DNA of 64,000 nucleotides from Streptomyces iconiensis (GCF_028657195.3 NZ_JANCPR020000051.1:1-64000), one strand, 5' to 3'. Counted from the stretch's first letter, positions 7,502 through 15,800 are shown. Notes: generated from the sequence alone by a model not told the origin. Made by a program: numbers and translations.

Positions 7502-9051
7502 CCAGCGCCGCCCCCGGCCGTACCGGCGTCTCCGGCCGTACCGGCGTCCCCACCGTGACCGTCACCGGCGTCGCCCGCGCCGCCGTCACCGCGCGGGAAC
7601 CATACCGCCACCGCGACCGCCGTCACCGCGATCAGTGCGGCGAGGGTGAGCGTTGCCGTGCGCAGGCCGTCTGTGAACGCCGTCACGACCGCGTCCCGTA
7701 CCCCGGAGTCCTGTGTGCGGGCCCGTGCCTCGGCCACCGTTCCCGGTGCGTCGGGGCCGCGCAGCGGAGCGGGCAGCCGGGCGGTGAAGACGGCGGTGAC
7801 CAGCGTGCCCGTGAGCGCGATACCGACCGCGCTGCCCAACTCACGCGCCAGGCTCTGGAGTCCTGACCCGGCGCCTGCGCGCTCCGGAGGCAGCGCCGTC
7901 ATCATCGCGTGCGACAGCAGCGGTGTGGCGATGCCGCAGCCGAGCGCGGTGAGCGTGGCGCCGAGCGCGTAGAGCGGGTACGGGCTGTCAGCGTCCACCG
8001 TCGAGACCACGCACAGGCCCGAGGACAGCAGCAGCATCCCGCCCGCCGCCGTGGCACGCCGCCCCGCCAGCCGCTCCAGTACGAGCCCGCAGCGCGGTCC
8101 TGCCAGCAGTGCGGCGGCCATCGGCAGCAGCCGCGCCCCCGCGTCCAGCGGGCCGTAGCCCTTGGCGTACTGGAGGTACTGGCCGTTGAGATAGAACAGC
8201 CCGAACATCCCCATGAACAGCGCCGCCATCCCCAGCGCCCCGGCCCGCACGGCGGGCCGCAGAAACAGGCGCGGGTCCAACAGCGGGTGTTCCACGCGCA
8301 GTTCATGCCGTACCCAGCCGGACAGCAGCAGCGCAGCGGCGGCGAACGAGCCCAGCACGGGAACGCTCGCCCAGCCGGACTGCGGCCCCGAGACCACGCC
8401 GTACAGCAGCGTCAGGAACCCGCCCGTCAGCAGCGCCGTACCGCCGGGCGCCAGCGGGCGCGCGTGCCGGGCCGTGACGGGCGCAGCGACGGCGGCGAGC
8501 ACCAGCGCGGCCACGGCGAGCGGCAGCAGACACAGGAACAGCGCGCGCCAGGTCCCGTACTCGATCGCCGCGCCACCGCCCAGGTTGCCGAGCACGGCGG
8601 CGAGCCCCGTCATCGAGGCCCAGACCGCGACGGCGCGCTGCCGCCTCGCCTCGGGCACCCCGTCCACCAGCAGCGCCAGCGTCGTGGGCAGCACGGCCGC
8701 TGCGCCCGCGCCGCTGATCATGCGCCCCGCGATCAGTACGGACACATGCGGGGCCAGCGCGCACACGGCCGAGCCGACCGTGAACAGGCCCATTCCGCAC
8801 AGCAGCGTGCCCTTGCGCCCCACCCTGTCGGCCAGCGCCCCCGCGGGGATCAACAGGCAGGCGAACACGACGACATAGCCGTCCACCACCCACACCACCT
8901 GCGCCGCGCTCGGCCGCAGCGAACTGCCGGACAGCGCGGGAATCGCGAGGTTGACCGCCGAGACCATGCCGACGACGAGCGTCACGCACAGGCACATGGC
9001 CGGGGTCAGCAGCCGCCCGCCGCGCGCGCTCCTCGCGCTCCCCGCACTCAA
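7441..9051 (-). CDS. MFS drug-efflux transporter (DHA2 / QacA-EmrB type)
   Basis: A 536-residue membrane protein with about 14 hydrophobic segments. It has the MFS motif A loop GALADRVGRKGTLLCGMGLF between TM2 and TM3 and the DHA2-type QVVWVVDGYVVVFACLLIPAGAL start. Transporters of this type export antibiotics, dyes or lipophilic cations by proton antiport. ATG 9051 overlaps the stop of the upstream GntR gene as ATGA, so the pair is translationally coupled. The C-terminal 60 residues are low-complexity Gly/Ala/Asp (GDGGAGDAGDG) and overlap the end of the convergent kinase gene. Confidence 0.9.
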   Translation of the reverse strand: MSAGSARSARGGRLLTPAMCLCVTLVVGMVSAVNLAIPALSGSSLRPSAAQVVWVVDGYVVVFACLLIPAGALADRVGRKGTLLCGMGLFTVGSAVCALAPHVSVLIAGRMISGAGAAAVLPTTLALLVDGVPEARRQRAVAVWASMTGLAAVLGNLGGGAAIEYGTWRALFLCLLPLAVAALVLAAVAAPVTARHARPLAPGGTALLTGGFLTLLYGVVSGPQSGWASVPVLGSFAAAALLLSGWVRHELRVEHPLLDPRLFLRPAVRAGALGMAALFMGMFGLFYLNGQYLQYAKGYGPLDAGARLLPMAAALLAGPRCGLVLERLAGRRATAAGGMLLLSSGLCVVSTVDADSPYPLYALGATLTALGCGIATPLLSHAMMTALPPERAGAGSGLQSLARELGSAVGIALTGTLVTAVFTARLPAPLRGPDAPGTVAEARARTQDSGVRDAVVTAFTDGLRTATLTLAALIAVTAVAVAVWFPRGDGGAGDAGDGHGGDAGTAGDAGTAGGGAGQAEGADSQPRRSSSATKRA

Positions 9052-9818
9052 CGGAGCCTCCCCAGCGAGGCGCGCAGCACGAGCCGGTCGCCGCGCAGGT
9101 GGATGAACTCCAGGTCGGCGGGGCGCCCGTCGGCCAGATACGTCAGCCGCTCGACGGCCAGCACCGCCCCGCCCGCCTCGGGCATGGCCAGTACGGCCCG
9201 GGTGGCCGCGTCGGCCACCACCGCCTGTACGGAGATCTCGGCGCCGCCGAGCGGTGAGCCGGCCTGCGTCTCGATGAGGTCGAAGACGTCCCTGTGCTCC
9301 AGCGTCTCCCGCGCCAGCCCCAGCAGCGGCCGGCCGATCTCCGGCAACAGGTAGGTGGAGTCCAGCGACAGCGGCACCCCGTCCATGCTGCGCAGCCGCT
9401 CCAGATGGACGGTTTCGGCGTGCTCGGGCAGATCCAGCCGCCGTGCCACGGCGAGGGGAGCGCGCACAAGGCGTGCCTCGCGCACCTGGTTGACGACGCT
9501 GCCGTGGTGCTGGAGCACCTCGGCGAGCCCGGCCAACCCGTCCAGCGGATGCTCGTACGCGCGGCCCTTCACCACCGTGCCGATACCGCGCCGCCGCTCC
9601 ACCAGCCCTTCCTCGCGCAGCAGCCCCAGCGCCTCGCGCACCGTGTTCCTGCTCACCCCGAAAGCGGCGATCAGCGCCCGTTCGTCCGGGAGCACCCCGG
9701 TGGGGAACGCGCCGTCGAGCACCTGGCCGCGCAGCACGCTCGCCACACGCCGCGCTCTGGCAGCACGCCCCGAACCGGTCTCCTGGGTGTCATGACCCAT
9801 GCCTGAGCTTGTGTCCAT
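9048..9818 (-). CDS. GntR-family (HutC/UTRA) transcriptional regulator
   Basis: A 256-residue regulator with an N-terminal winged HTH (LRGQVLDGAFPTGVLPDERALIAAFGVSRNTVREALGLLREEGLVERRRGIGTVV) and a C-terminal UTRA effector domain (VHLERLRSMDGVPLSLDSTYLLPEIG...AVLAVERLTYLADGRPADLEFIHLRGDRL). It overlaps the downstream efflux gene by ATGA, so it most likely controls that transporter. Start choice is uncertain: ATG 9818 and ATG 9800 both lack a good RBS, and the HTH begins well after either. Confidence 0.9.
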   Translation of the reverse strand: MDTSSGMGHDTQETGSGRAARARRVASVLRGQVLDGAFPTGVLPDERALIAAFGVSRNTVREALGLLREEGLVERRRGIGTVVKGRAYEHPLDGLAGLAEVLQHHGSVVNQVREARLVRAPLAVARRLDLPEHAETVHLERLRSMDGVPLSLDSTYLLPEIGRPLLGLARETLEHRDVFDLIETQAGSPLGGAEISVQAVVADAATRAVLAMPEAGGAVLAVERLTYLADGRPADLEFIHLRGDRLVLRASLGRLR

Positions 9819-9923
9819 GGCCCCAGACGCTAGGCGAGCCGTGTTGCCCCCGAGTTACGCCACCCCCTGTGACCTGCACAGATGCCCTGAGCAGCGGCTT
9901 TACGGCCGAAGTGCCCCGCTCCG

Positions 9924-9969
9924 CCACCCGGCCGGAGGCCCATGCGCGCACGGACCTCCGGCCGGGTGG
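9924..9969 (-). terminator. Long perfect hairpin, terminator of the SnoaL-like gene
   Basis: CCACCCGGCCGGAGG (9924-9938) and CCTCCGGCCGGGTGG (9955-9969) form a 15-bp perfect stem with a 16-base loop. It lies downstream of the leftward gene ending at 10095 and upstream of the GntR start at 9818, insulating the two. Confidence 0.75.
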
Positions 9970-10094
9970 GGAACCTCAGCGCCGGACCGCGCGCCGAGCG
10001 AGCCCGACCCCGGACCGCGGGGCGTGGCCGTGTCCTCGCTGCCGGACGGCAGCAGCGCGACCGGCGGGGGCTCGCTTCACCGGAGCGGCCGGGA

Positions 10095-10499
10095 TCAGCG
10101 CTGTCCGGTCGAACCGGACGACGGCAGGGGCTGGTTGACCGGTACGACGTTGAAGTACTCCTCGATGCGGTCGATGAGGCCGCCGTCGAACCGGAAGTAC
10201 ATCGCCGCGTGTACCTCGCTGCGGGACCCGTCGGTCATGGCCAGGTGGAGTACCTGCTGCTGGAGCACTTCGTCGCCGTCCTGGAACTGCCGTACGACGT
10301 CGTACCGGAGGGTGTCGACGTCTGCGGCGAGCCGCCTGAGCAGTTCCATGTTCTCGTCGATCGGCTGGTCGCCGCTTCCGTCGTTGTGCCACACGGTGGC
10401 GGTTTCGGTGCACAGGGACCGCATCGTGGCGTAGTCCCGCACCTCCCACTGCCGGAGGTAGTGCACCGCTGCTGCGCGAAGGTCCTGGTCGGGTGTCAT
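10095..10499 (-). CDS. SnoaL-like / NTF2-fold protein
   Basis: A 134-residue cone-fold protein: RAAAVHYLRQWEVRDYATMRSLCTETATVWHNDGSG at the N-terminus, then QFQDGDEVLQQQVLHLAMTDGSRSEVHAAMYFRFDGGLIDRIEEYFN. The order of helix, hydrophobic pocket strands and the closing RFDGG.I.RIEEYF is typical of SnoaL-like proteins, which include polyketide cyclases, isomerases and many proteins of unknown role. ATG 10499 is preceded by AAGGAAAAAC. No polyketide genes are nearby, so a biosynthetic role is not supported. It lies 53 bases after the DUF1684 gene and may be cotranscribed with it. Confidence 0.75.
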   Translation of the reverse strand: MTPDQDLRAAAVHYLRQWEVRDYATMRSLCTETATVWHNDGSGDQPIDENMELLRRLAADVDTLRYDVVRQFQDGDEVLQQQVLHLAMTDGSRSEVHAAMYFRFDGGLIDRIEEYFNVVPVNQPLPSSGSTGQR

Positions 10500-10552
10500 C
10501 GTTTTTCCTTACTGTGGTGTGCCGGTCGCGGCGGATGTCAGAACGGCGGAGG

Positions 10553-11398
10553 TCAGACGGCGGGGCCGGTCGCGCTGCCGACGGCCGCTTCTTCTGCGAA
10601 GACGGGGGCGCGTTCCCCCGCTTCGACGCGTGCGGGTAGGTGGTTCTCCCGGGGCGGCAGGGGACAGGGGAAGGCCGCCGAGAACATGTGGTGGGGGACG
10701 ACGGCCCGGTTGAAGTCGATGCGAGCCGTACCTGTGCCGTCCTGGGGCCGGGGCAGGATCAGCCACCGGCCCATGCCGGGTGTGTCCATGCCGCTGGTGC
10801 CGTCGGTGAACACGATCAGCAGGGTGTCGCCGCCCACACCGAACGCCCGGAGCGTGTGCCGTTCGCCTCGCAGGCCGAAGGCGAAGTCACCAGGCGCGGG
10901 GAAGCTCTCCCGCACGCCCGGGCTGGTCACCCGGGTCACCTCCAGGAGGCGTCCGGCGTCCGCCGGGCGGTACTCCGCCTCCACGGCCCAGGCCGGGTCC
11001 CACGGCCACGCCTCGATCCCGCGCAGGCCGACGAGGGTGGGCGCGGCCTCGTCCCACACGGCCAGGGCATGGGCCCCCCGCAGTTCCTCGACGGTGCCGC
11101 GCCGCCCGCCGGGGAAGGACAGGCGGCTGGCGCCGGTCAGTTCCACCGTGCCGTCCACGGCGTGGCCGTCGACGGATACGTTCTCCGCGCGGGCCGCGGT
11201 CAGCGTCAGGCTTCCCGAGAAGCCGGTGGACGTCCACCGGCCCGGAACCTCGGGGAGCTGCTGCCCCGGCTCCGTGATCGGCCGATGGGCGATGAGGCCC
11301 GCCTTCCCTTCCGGACCGGCCATCTCCTCCCACCGGTCCCGACGCCACCTGTCGTACCCGGTCGACGCACCGTCGCTCCCCAAGCATTCGCTGGACAC
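10553..11398 (-). CDS. DUF1684 domain protein
   Basis: A 281-residue protein. The N-terminal part YDRWRRDRWEEMAGPEGKAGLIAHRPI and the C-terminal signature FNRAVVPHHMFSAAFPCPLPPRENHLPARVEAGE identify the DUF1684 family, whose function is unknown to me. A deviation from the usual signature is VVPHHMF where most members have a NPPCAFTPYATCP-like segment. The start is set at GTG 11398 because GGAGAGGAG lies six bases before it; an ATG 15 codons upstream (11443) is also possible. A perfect inverted repeat at 11419-11438 lies just before the GTG and may be its operator. Confidence 0.75.
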   Translation of the reverse strand: MSSECLGSDGASTGYDRWRRDRWEEMAGPEGKAGLIAHRPITEPGQQLPEVPGRWTSTGFSGSLTLTAARAENVSVDGHAVDGTVELTGASRLSFPGGRRGTVEELRGAHALAVWDEAAPTLVGLRGIEAWPWDPAWAVEAEYRPADAGRLLEVTRVTSPGVRESFPAPGDFAFGLRGERHTLRAFGVGGDTLLIVFTDGTSGMDTPGMGRWLILPRPQDGTGTARIDFNRAVVPHHMFSAAFPCPLPPRENHLPARVEAGERAPVFAEEAAVGSATGPAV

Positions 11399-11418
11399 AG
11401 CGTTCTCCTCTCCAAGGT

Positions 11419-11438
11419 GGCGGTCACCCGTGACCGCC
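11419..11438. promoter_or_regulatory. Perfect 9-bp inverted repeat, candidate operator
   Basis: GGCGGTCAC (11419-11427) and GTGACCGCC (11430-11438) are perfectly inverted with a 2-base spacer, 20 bases before the GTG start of the DUF1684 gene. The short spacer and dyad fit a dimeric regulator site better than a terminator. Confidence 0.55.
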
Positions 11439-11612
11439 GTCATGACGCACCACCCGGCCGGAGACCCCGACAGGTTCGGCCGGCCGATCGCCGCCGCCGT
11501 ACGGCCATGGACGGCACGCCGTCCTGCGGCACGCCTCCCACCTGCGCCCGACCGTCGCGGACCGACCGGTGAGGTCGATGTTCCGAAGGGTCCGCTCGAC
11601 CCGAACCCGTAA

Positions 11613-11638
11613 GCAAAACTGTTTGCCGTAACGGCAAA
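11613..11638. promoter_or_regulatory. Overlapping inverted repeats in an A/T-richer patch
   Basis: TTTGCCG (11622-11628) and CGGCAAA (11632-11638) are inverted around TAA; the left arm also forms GCAAA (11613-11617) / TTTGC (11622-11626). The patch is A/T-rich against its surroundings and may be a regulator site or promoter of the leftward DUF1684 transcript. Confidence 0.4.
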
Positions 11639-11744
11639 TACAGGGAGGGCGCCGCGCTGGTGATGTGCCTCCTGCGCCGCTCCGAGGGATGTGATCCAGC
11701 GGGACGGCGATACGTCGAAGCGGCCCGGGCCTCCAGCACATGAA

Positions 11745-11779
11745 GAAGCAGCCCCGGGCCGGCGGCCCGGGGCTGCTTC
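11745..11779 (-). terminator. Strong hairpin downstream of the APH gene
   Basis: GAAGCAGCCCCGGGCC (11745-11760) and its exact complement at 11764-11779 form a 16-bp stem with a 3-base loop. It lies 120 bases beyond the stop of the leftward APH-type gene. Confidence 0.85.
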
Positions 11780-11900
11780 ATGGAGCGGCGGCGGGAACCC
11801 GCGCTCCGAACTGGGGAGCCCGGCCACCGGCACACCGCCACAGGGGCGGCTCCCCGCGAGGTGACCGGCTGCCGGAGTCGGCCGGCGCAGGGCGCGTGCG

Positions 11901-12776
11901 TCAGAAGGGGTGCCAGCGCACCGCCGGGTCGGCGTCGCGCAGCGAGGCGACGCGGCGCAGGAACTCCTCGCGGGCCGCCGGGTTGCCCGGTGCGTGCTGG
12001 GACACCCACGCGCAGCTCGCCGTCTCGCGTGCGGCCCGCAGCACGGCGCAGCCGTCCCACTCCCGTACGTCCCACCCGTAGGTGCGGCAGAACGCCTCGT
12101 ACTCCTCCTCGGGCAGCCCGTACCTGTCCCTGCTGAGGGCCATCACCACGAGGTCGTGCTCGCGCAGGTCGGAGGCGAACGTCTCCAGGTCGACCAGGAG
12201 CGGGCCCTCGGGGCCGATGTGCACATTGCGCGGCAGCGCGTCACCGTGCACGGGACCGGGCTCCAGCCGCGGGGTGAGCCCCGGCAGCGCCGCGGCGAGG
12301 TCGTCGCGGCGGGCGCGCAGGAACGCGGCGTCCTCGCGCGGCACCGCGTCCCCCGCGTACCGCAGCCAGCGCTCGATGCCGCCGAGCAGGTCGCGCCCCG
12401 CGAGCGCGAACGGCGGTGCGGGCAGGGCGTGTACGAGCCGCAGCAGCCAGGCGAGGTCGGCGGCGCCCGCGGGGCGTACGGCGGGTGGCAGGCGCCGCCA
12501 GAAGGTGACCGGGTGGCCGTCCACGAGCCGGGGCTCCGGCTCGGCGGCGCGCACGGCGGGGACCCCCTCCTTCTCCAGCCAGGTGGCCACGCGCAGTTCG
12601 TGCTCGGCCCGCACGAGTAGTTCCGGGTCCCTGCCGACGCGCACGACGGTTTCGCCGAGTGCGAAGACGGCGTTCTCGCCGAGCGCCAGCAGCTCCGCCG
12701 ACTCCGCGGACCGGCCGGCGGCTGCGGCGAGTACGGCTCGCGCGCGCTGCTCGGTGAATGCCTCGTTCGTCGTCAT
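11901..12776 (-). CDS. Aminoglycoside phosphotransferase (APH) family protein
   Basis: A 291-residue protein-kinase-like enzyme. The catalytic loop GPVHGDALPRNVHIGPEG (Brenner HGD motif with Asn) and the metal-binding segment LLVDLETFASDLREHDL are intact, and the N-lobe has ALGENAVFALGETVVRVGRD. The family phosphorylates aminoglycosides, choline, homoserine or other small molecules. The absence of an antibiotic cluster nearby makes the substrate open; conferring resistance is only a possibility. ATG 12776 is preceded by GAAGGAGAAACGCAC. The gene is divergent from the polysaccharide deacetylase. Confidence 0.85.
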   Translation of the reverse strand: MTTNEAFTEQRARAVLAAAAGRSAESAELLALGENAVFALGETVVRVGRDPELLVRAEHELRVATWLEKEGVPAVRAAEPEPRLVDGHPVTFWRRLPPAVRPAGAADLAWLLRLVHALPAPPFALAGRDLLGGIERWLRYAGDAVPREDAAFLRARRDDLAAALPGLTPRLEPGPVHGDALPRNVHIGPEGPLLVDLETFASDLREHDLVVMALSRDRYGLPEEEYEAFCRTYGWDVREWDGCAVLRAARETASCAWVSQHAPGNPAAREEFLRRVASLRDADPAVRWHPF

Positions 12777-12954
12777 GTGCGTTTCTCCTTCGCCGTTCCG
12801 CCAACTCCCTAGGTTTTCAGGTCGGTGGTGGCCGGTGCTGCGGCACCCCGCCTCAAATGCGGCGTATCTCTCATGTCCCACCCGGAACCGCTGTTACGCG
12901 CGAGGACTCTGCATCATTGACAAGCACGGTGAAAACGGGCAGTTGGGAGCGGTT

Positions 12955-13788
12955 GTGCACAGCAAGGGAAGCAGGCGGCCGGGAGCCGTGGCACTGGCCG
13001 CCGCGGCGGGGACGTTCGCGGTCGGTCTGCTGACGGCTTTCGTCGGGACGAGCGCGGGAGCCACGACCGCGGCGCAGCATCCGGGCTGGGAGCAGAGCGT
13101 GCGCGGCGGAGGAGCGCAGGCCGGGTCCGGCGAGGGTGGCGGGAAGTCGGCCGGCACGCCGAAGCGGAAGCCCCGGCCCCCGAAGGCGAACCGCGCGCTC
13201 TCGCACCACTCGGAGGCGGGCGGGCACTCCGTCGCACTGACCCTGGACGACGGGCCGCACCCGGAGTGGACTCCCAAGACGCTTGACCTGCTGAAGCGTT
13301 ACCACATAAAGGCAACCTTTTGCCTCATAGGCCCGAATGCTGAGCGTTATCCCGATCTTGTCCGGCGGATCGTCGCCGAGGGCCACCGTCTGTGCGACCA
13401 CTCCGTCGATCACGACACCGGCATGGACCACAAGTCCGTCGCCTACCAGAAGAAGCAGATACTCGATGCCAAGGCGCAGATCGACAAGGCGTCCGGCGGC
13501 GCCCGCATCTACTACTACCGCGCGCCGGGCGGCGCCTTCACGCCCGACAGCCGCCGCATAGCCGCAGGGCAAGGCATGCGCCCGCTCGGCTGGATCGTCG
13601 ACCCGGGCGACTGGCAGCGCCCCGGCGCCGACGTGATACTTCGCAAGGCCAAGGAGCAGGTCGAGGACGGCGCGGTCGTGCTCTTCCACGACGGAGGCGG
13701 CGACCGCTCGCAGTCCTACGAGGCGCTGAAGAGCTTCCTTCCCTGGCTCCAGGACCAGGGCTACGGTTTCAGCTTTCCCCAGGCGTGA
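12955..13788 (+). CDS. Polysaccharide deacetylase (NodB domain, CE4)
   Basis: A 277-residue exported enzyme. GTG 12955 with GGGAG five bases upstream gives a basic N-terminus (VHSKGSRRPG) and a hydrophobic signal or anchor (AVALAAAAGTFAVGLLTAF), then a Gly/Lys/Pro-rich linker and a NodB domain from about residue 90. Catalytic motifs are visible: SVALTLDDGPHP (Asp98/99), HRLCDHSVDHDTG (metal His149 and His153), YYYRAPGGAF, WIVDPGDW and VVLFHDGGG. It probably removes acetyl groups from chitin oligosaccharides or peptidoglycan outside the cell. The first motif has TLDD in place of the more common TFDD. The neighbouring LPMO and GH18 genes fit a chitin or cell-wall theme. Confidence 0.9.
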   Translation: MHSKGSRRPGAVALAAAAGTFAVGLLTAFVGTSAGATTAAQHPGWEQSVRGGGAQAGSGEGGGKSAGTPKRKPRPPKANRALSHHSEAGGHSVALTLDDGPHPEWTPKTLDLLKRYHIKATFCLIGPNAERYPDLVRRIVAEGHRLCDHSVDHDTGMDHKSVAYQKKQILDAKAQIDKASGGARIYYYRAPGGAFTPDSRRIAAGQGMRPLGWIVDPGDWQRPGADVILRKAKEQVEDGAVVLFHDGGGDRSQSYEALKSFLPWLQDQGYGFSFPQA

Positions 13789-13828
13789 AGCGGGCCCGGC
13801 CCCCGGGACCGCCACCGTGCCCGTGCCC

Positions 13829-13855
13829 ATGCCCCGGTCGTGCAGGCCGGGGCAT
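13829..13855 (+). terminator. Hairpin after the polysaccharide deacetylase
   Basis: ATGCCCCGG (13829-13837) pairs with CCGGGGCAT (13847-13855) over a 9-base loop, 40 bases downstream of the stop codon. Confidence 0.6.
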
Positions 13856-14023
13856 CGGCATGAGCGCGGCCGAAACGGCAACGGCCGCAAGGGACTTGGC
13901 GCGGGCGCTCGCGGGCTGTGCGCTCAGCCGCGGAGGAGTCCGGCCGCCCGGTGTCCGATGACGCACTCCACGGGCGCGCGCCGGTCGGGTCGCGACTGTG
14001 TGTGAACGTGTGCACGCGCACTC
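13856..14023. other. Rest of the gap between deacetylase and LPMO genes
   Basis: The gap from 13789 to 14100 holds a terminator hairpin at its start and the LPMO promoter at its end. I see nothing gene-like in between. Confidence 0.5.
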
Positions 14024-14051
14024 TTGACCGCGCGCAGTCAGGCGCTAAAGT
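14024..14051 (+). promoter_or_regulatory. Probable vegetative promoter of the LPMO gene
   Basis: TTGACC at 14024-14029 (-35) and TAAAGT at 14046-14051 (-10) are separated by 16 bases. The -10 hexamer overlaps the DasR-like site, the classic arrangement for repression by blocking polymerase. The ATG is 50 bases downstream of the -10. Confidence 0.6.
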
Positions 14052-14061
14052 CTAGACCAAT
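14046..14061. promoter_or_regulatory. dre-like DasR operator upstream of the LPMO gene
   Basis: The palindromic core GTCTAGACCA at 14050-14059 matches 10 of the 12 central positions of the known dre consensus (TGGTCTAGACCA), with 11 of 16 over the full site. DasR is the GlcNAc-responsive GntR repressor of chitin genes in Streptomyces. The site overlaps the -10 box of a chitin-active enzyme gene, which supports function. Confidence 0.7.
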
Positions 14062-14100
14062 TCCACATTGTGCTCGGCCCTCTCCCCCCAAGGAGCTGAC

Positions 14101-14619
14101 ATGCGCAAATCAAGGAAGTTAGCCGTGCTGACCGGTGTGGGGCTCGCGCCCTGCCTGGTGCTCGGACTCTCCACCACCCCCGCGAGCGCGCACGGCTGGG
14201 TCACCAACCCCGCGAGCCGCCAGGCGCAGTGCGCCACGGGAACCGTTCAGTGCGGCGACATCAAGTGGGAGCCCCAGAGCGTCGAGGGCCCCAAGGGGCT
14301 CAAGGACTGCGCGGGCGGCAACGCGCGCTTCGCCGACCTGCGTGACGACAGCAAGGGGTGGAAGGTCACCAACGTCGGCAGTTCGACCACGTTCAACTGG
14401 AAGCTGACGGTCCAGCACGCCACGTCGACCTGGCAGTACTTCGTCGGCAGCACCAAGGTCGCCGAGTTCAACGACGGCGGCGCCAGGCCCGCCCCGAACG
14501 TCTCGCACAACGTCAACTTCAAGGGCATCACCGGCAAGCAGAAGGTGCTCGCCGTCTGGAACATCGCCGACACGGCGAACGCCTTCTACGCCTGCATCGA
14601 CGTCAACATCGGCGGCTGA
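14101..14619 (+). CDS. AA10 lytic polysaccharide monooxygenase (chitin-type), with TTA codon
   Basis: A 172-residue secreted copper enzyme that cleaves crystalline chitin or cellulose oxidatively. The signal peptide MRKSRKLAVL...TTPASA ends before His31, so the mature protein begins HGWVTNPASRQ, the copper-binding N-terminal histidine that defines LPMOs. The second copper histidine is in TVQHATSTWQYFVG, and the FYACIDVNI end supplies the axial aromatic residue. The mature part is a single catalytic domain with no binding module. AAGGAG precedes the ATG. Codon 7 (14119-14121) is TTA, so translation should depend on the bldA tRNA in a streptomycete. The dre-like site upstream adds control by amino-sugar supply. 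Confidence 0.92.
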   Translation: MRKSRKLAVLTGVGLAPCLVLGLSTTPASAHGWVTNPASRQAQCATGTVQCGDIKWEPQSVEGPKGLKDCAGGNARFADLRDDSKGWKVTNVGSSTTFNWKLTVQHATSTWQYFVGSTKVAEFNDGGARPAPNVSHNVNFKGITGKQKVLAVWNIADTANAFYACIDVNIGG

Positions 14620-14647
14620 CGCGGCCTGACAGGCTGACGCGGCGCAC

Positions 14648-14683
14648 ACGGGCACGCGCGGTAACACCCCCGCGCGTGCCCGT
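14648..14683 (+). terminator. Hairpin terminator after the LPMO gene
   Basis: ACGGGCACGCGCGG (14648-14661) pairs perfectly with its complement at 14670-14683, a 14-bp stem with an 8-base loop. It lies 29 bases after the stop. Confidence 0.85.
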
Positions 14684-14762
14684 ACCCGTGTCCGTTCCGG
14701 TGCCGAATTCGTGCCCGCACCTGTGCCGGAATCCCGGAATCCGTGCCGGAATCCGTGGTCCC

Positions 14763-15701
14763 TCAGCCGTTCAGCGCCGCGGAGACCTCGGCCGCCCACT
14801 TCCAGGGGGCCGGGGTACCGCCCGGCTGCGAGTTGAAGTACTCCCAGCCGTCCACGCCGCCGAAGTCCGGGTATGTGCGGGTGAGTTGGCGAATCGTGGC
14901 GGTGAGCGCCGGCATGTCGACATAGCCGCTGCCGCCGTTGGCCGGGTCGGTGAGTACGCCCGCCACCAGCTTGTCCTGAGGGATGAGCCCGCGCTCCAGG
15001 ACGGCGTCCACATCGGCGGTCGACGCCATGCTGCCCCAGCCGTTGTAGAGCTGCGCGTTGAACCAGGAGATGGCCTCGCCACGGTCCCGGTAGAGCTGTT
15101 CGTAGTCGAACCCGGACAGGTTGCCGCCGCCGCTGAGCGCCGTGCCGACCGGTGCGAGGGTGATCAGGAAGCCGGCCCCGAAGTCGGCGCGCAGTGCGTC
15201 GATCACGCGCTCGACCCCGGCCAGCGACATGTCCTCCTCGACATCGAGGTCCACCCCGTCCAGTGCGTACTGCCGCAGGAAGTCGCGCAGCAGCGGGTAG
15301 TACGTGTCGAACTCCGTGTCCAGCCTGGTGAAGCTCCCCGGCGCGGCTCCGCCCACCATCGCCAGCACGGGTACGCCGGCGCCGCGCAGGGCCTTCAGGT
15401 CGCTCCACATGGGCGCGTACTTCGCGGCGCCCGGCGGATCGTCGTTGAGGTGCACGGGTGCGTGCTGCCCGTTCACGTCGTTGAGGTGCACGGCGCCAAC
15501 GATCAGGTGTGTGGCGCCGATTGCGTTCTCGGTCAGCCCGAGCGGGGAGACGTACGTGCCGTCCGTGTACTGCGTCTGGTAGTAGACGACCACCCGCCTG
15601 CCCGCCGCGCGCCCGCCGGGGCGTGCCGCTGCGGGGAGCGCCGTCAGTGCCGTACCCACGAGCCCCGCCACTCCCGCGGCGATGACAGTGCGCCTCTTCA
15701 T
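14763..15701 (-). CDS. Secreted glycoside hydrolase family 18 protein
   Basis: A 312-residue TIM-barrel hydrolase. The catalytic motif LDGVDLDVEED contains the GH18 DxxDxDxE pattern (Asp148, Asp151, Asp153, Glu155), with Glu155 as acid/base. Other barrel strands are visible: ATHLIVGAVHL, VPVLAMVGGAAPGSF and SWFNAQLYNGWGS. The N-terminus MKRRTVIAAGVAGLVG followed by ALPAAARPG is an export signal; the double Arg could fit Tat, but the motif is weak. GH18 includes chitinases and endo-beta-N-acetylglucosaminidases; the small size and absence of a binding module do not decide. AGGGAGAG precedes ATG 15701. It is convergent to the LPMO gene, so both act outside the cell on amino-sugar polymers. Confidence 0.85.
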   Translation of the reverse strand: MKRRTVIAAGVAGLVGTALTALPAAARPGGRAAGRRVVVYYQTQYTDGTYVSPLGLTENAIGATHLIVGAVHLNDVNGQHAPVHLNDDPPGAAKYAPMWSDLKALRGAGVPVLAMVGGAAPGSFTRLDTEFDTYYPLLRDFLRQYALDGVDLDVEEDMSLAGVERVIDALRADFGAGFLITLAPVGTALSGGGNLSGFDYEQLYRDRGEAISWFNAQLYNGWGSMASTADVDAVLERGLIPQDKLVAGVLTDPANGGSGYVDMPALTATIRQLTRTYPDFGGVDGWEYFNSQPGGTPAPWKWAAEVSAALNG

Positions 15702-15800
15702 GCCCGTCTCTCCCTTCGGCCCCGTTCACCACATGCTTCACACGCGTCGCCATGATTGTGGTGCCGTACGGGAGAGACGGCCAGAAGACAAAACGGTCGC

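Larger units (their letters stand above)
11399..11900. other. Intergenic region between DUF1684 and APH genes
   Basis: No convincing gene is seen in these 500 bases. They hold a 20-bp inverted repeat (11419-11438), an A/T-richer patch with two overlapping inverted repeats (11613-11638) and a strong hairpin (11745-11779). Open frames crossing the region have no protein-like composition. Confidence 0.6.

Noticed and set aside
12917..12922. TTGACA as -35 box of the deacetylase gene
   Set aside because: No -10 hexamer is found at the right distance, and the position is too near the GTG start.
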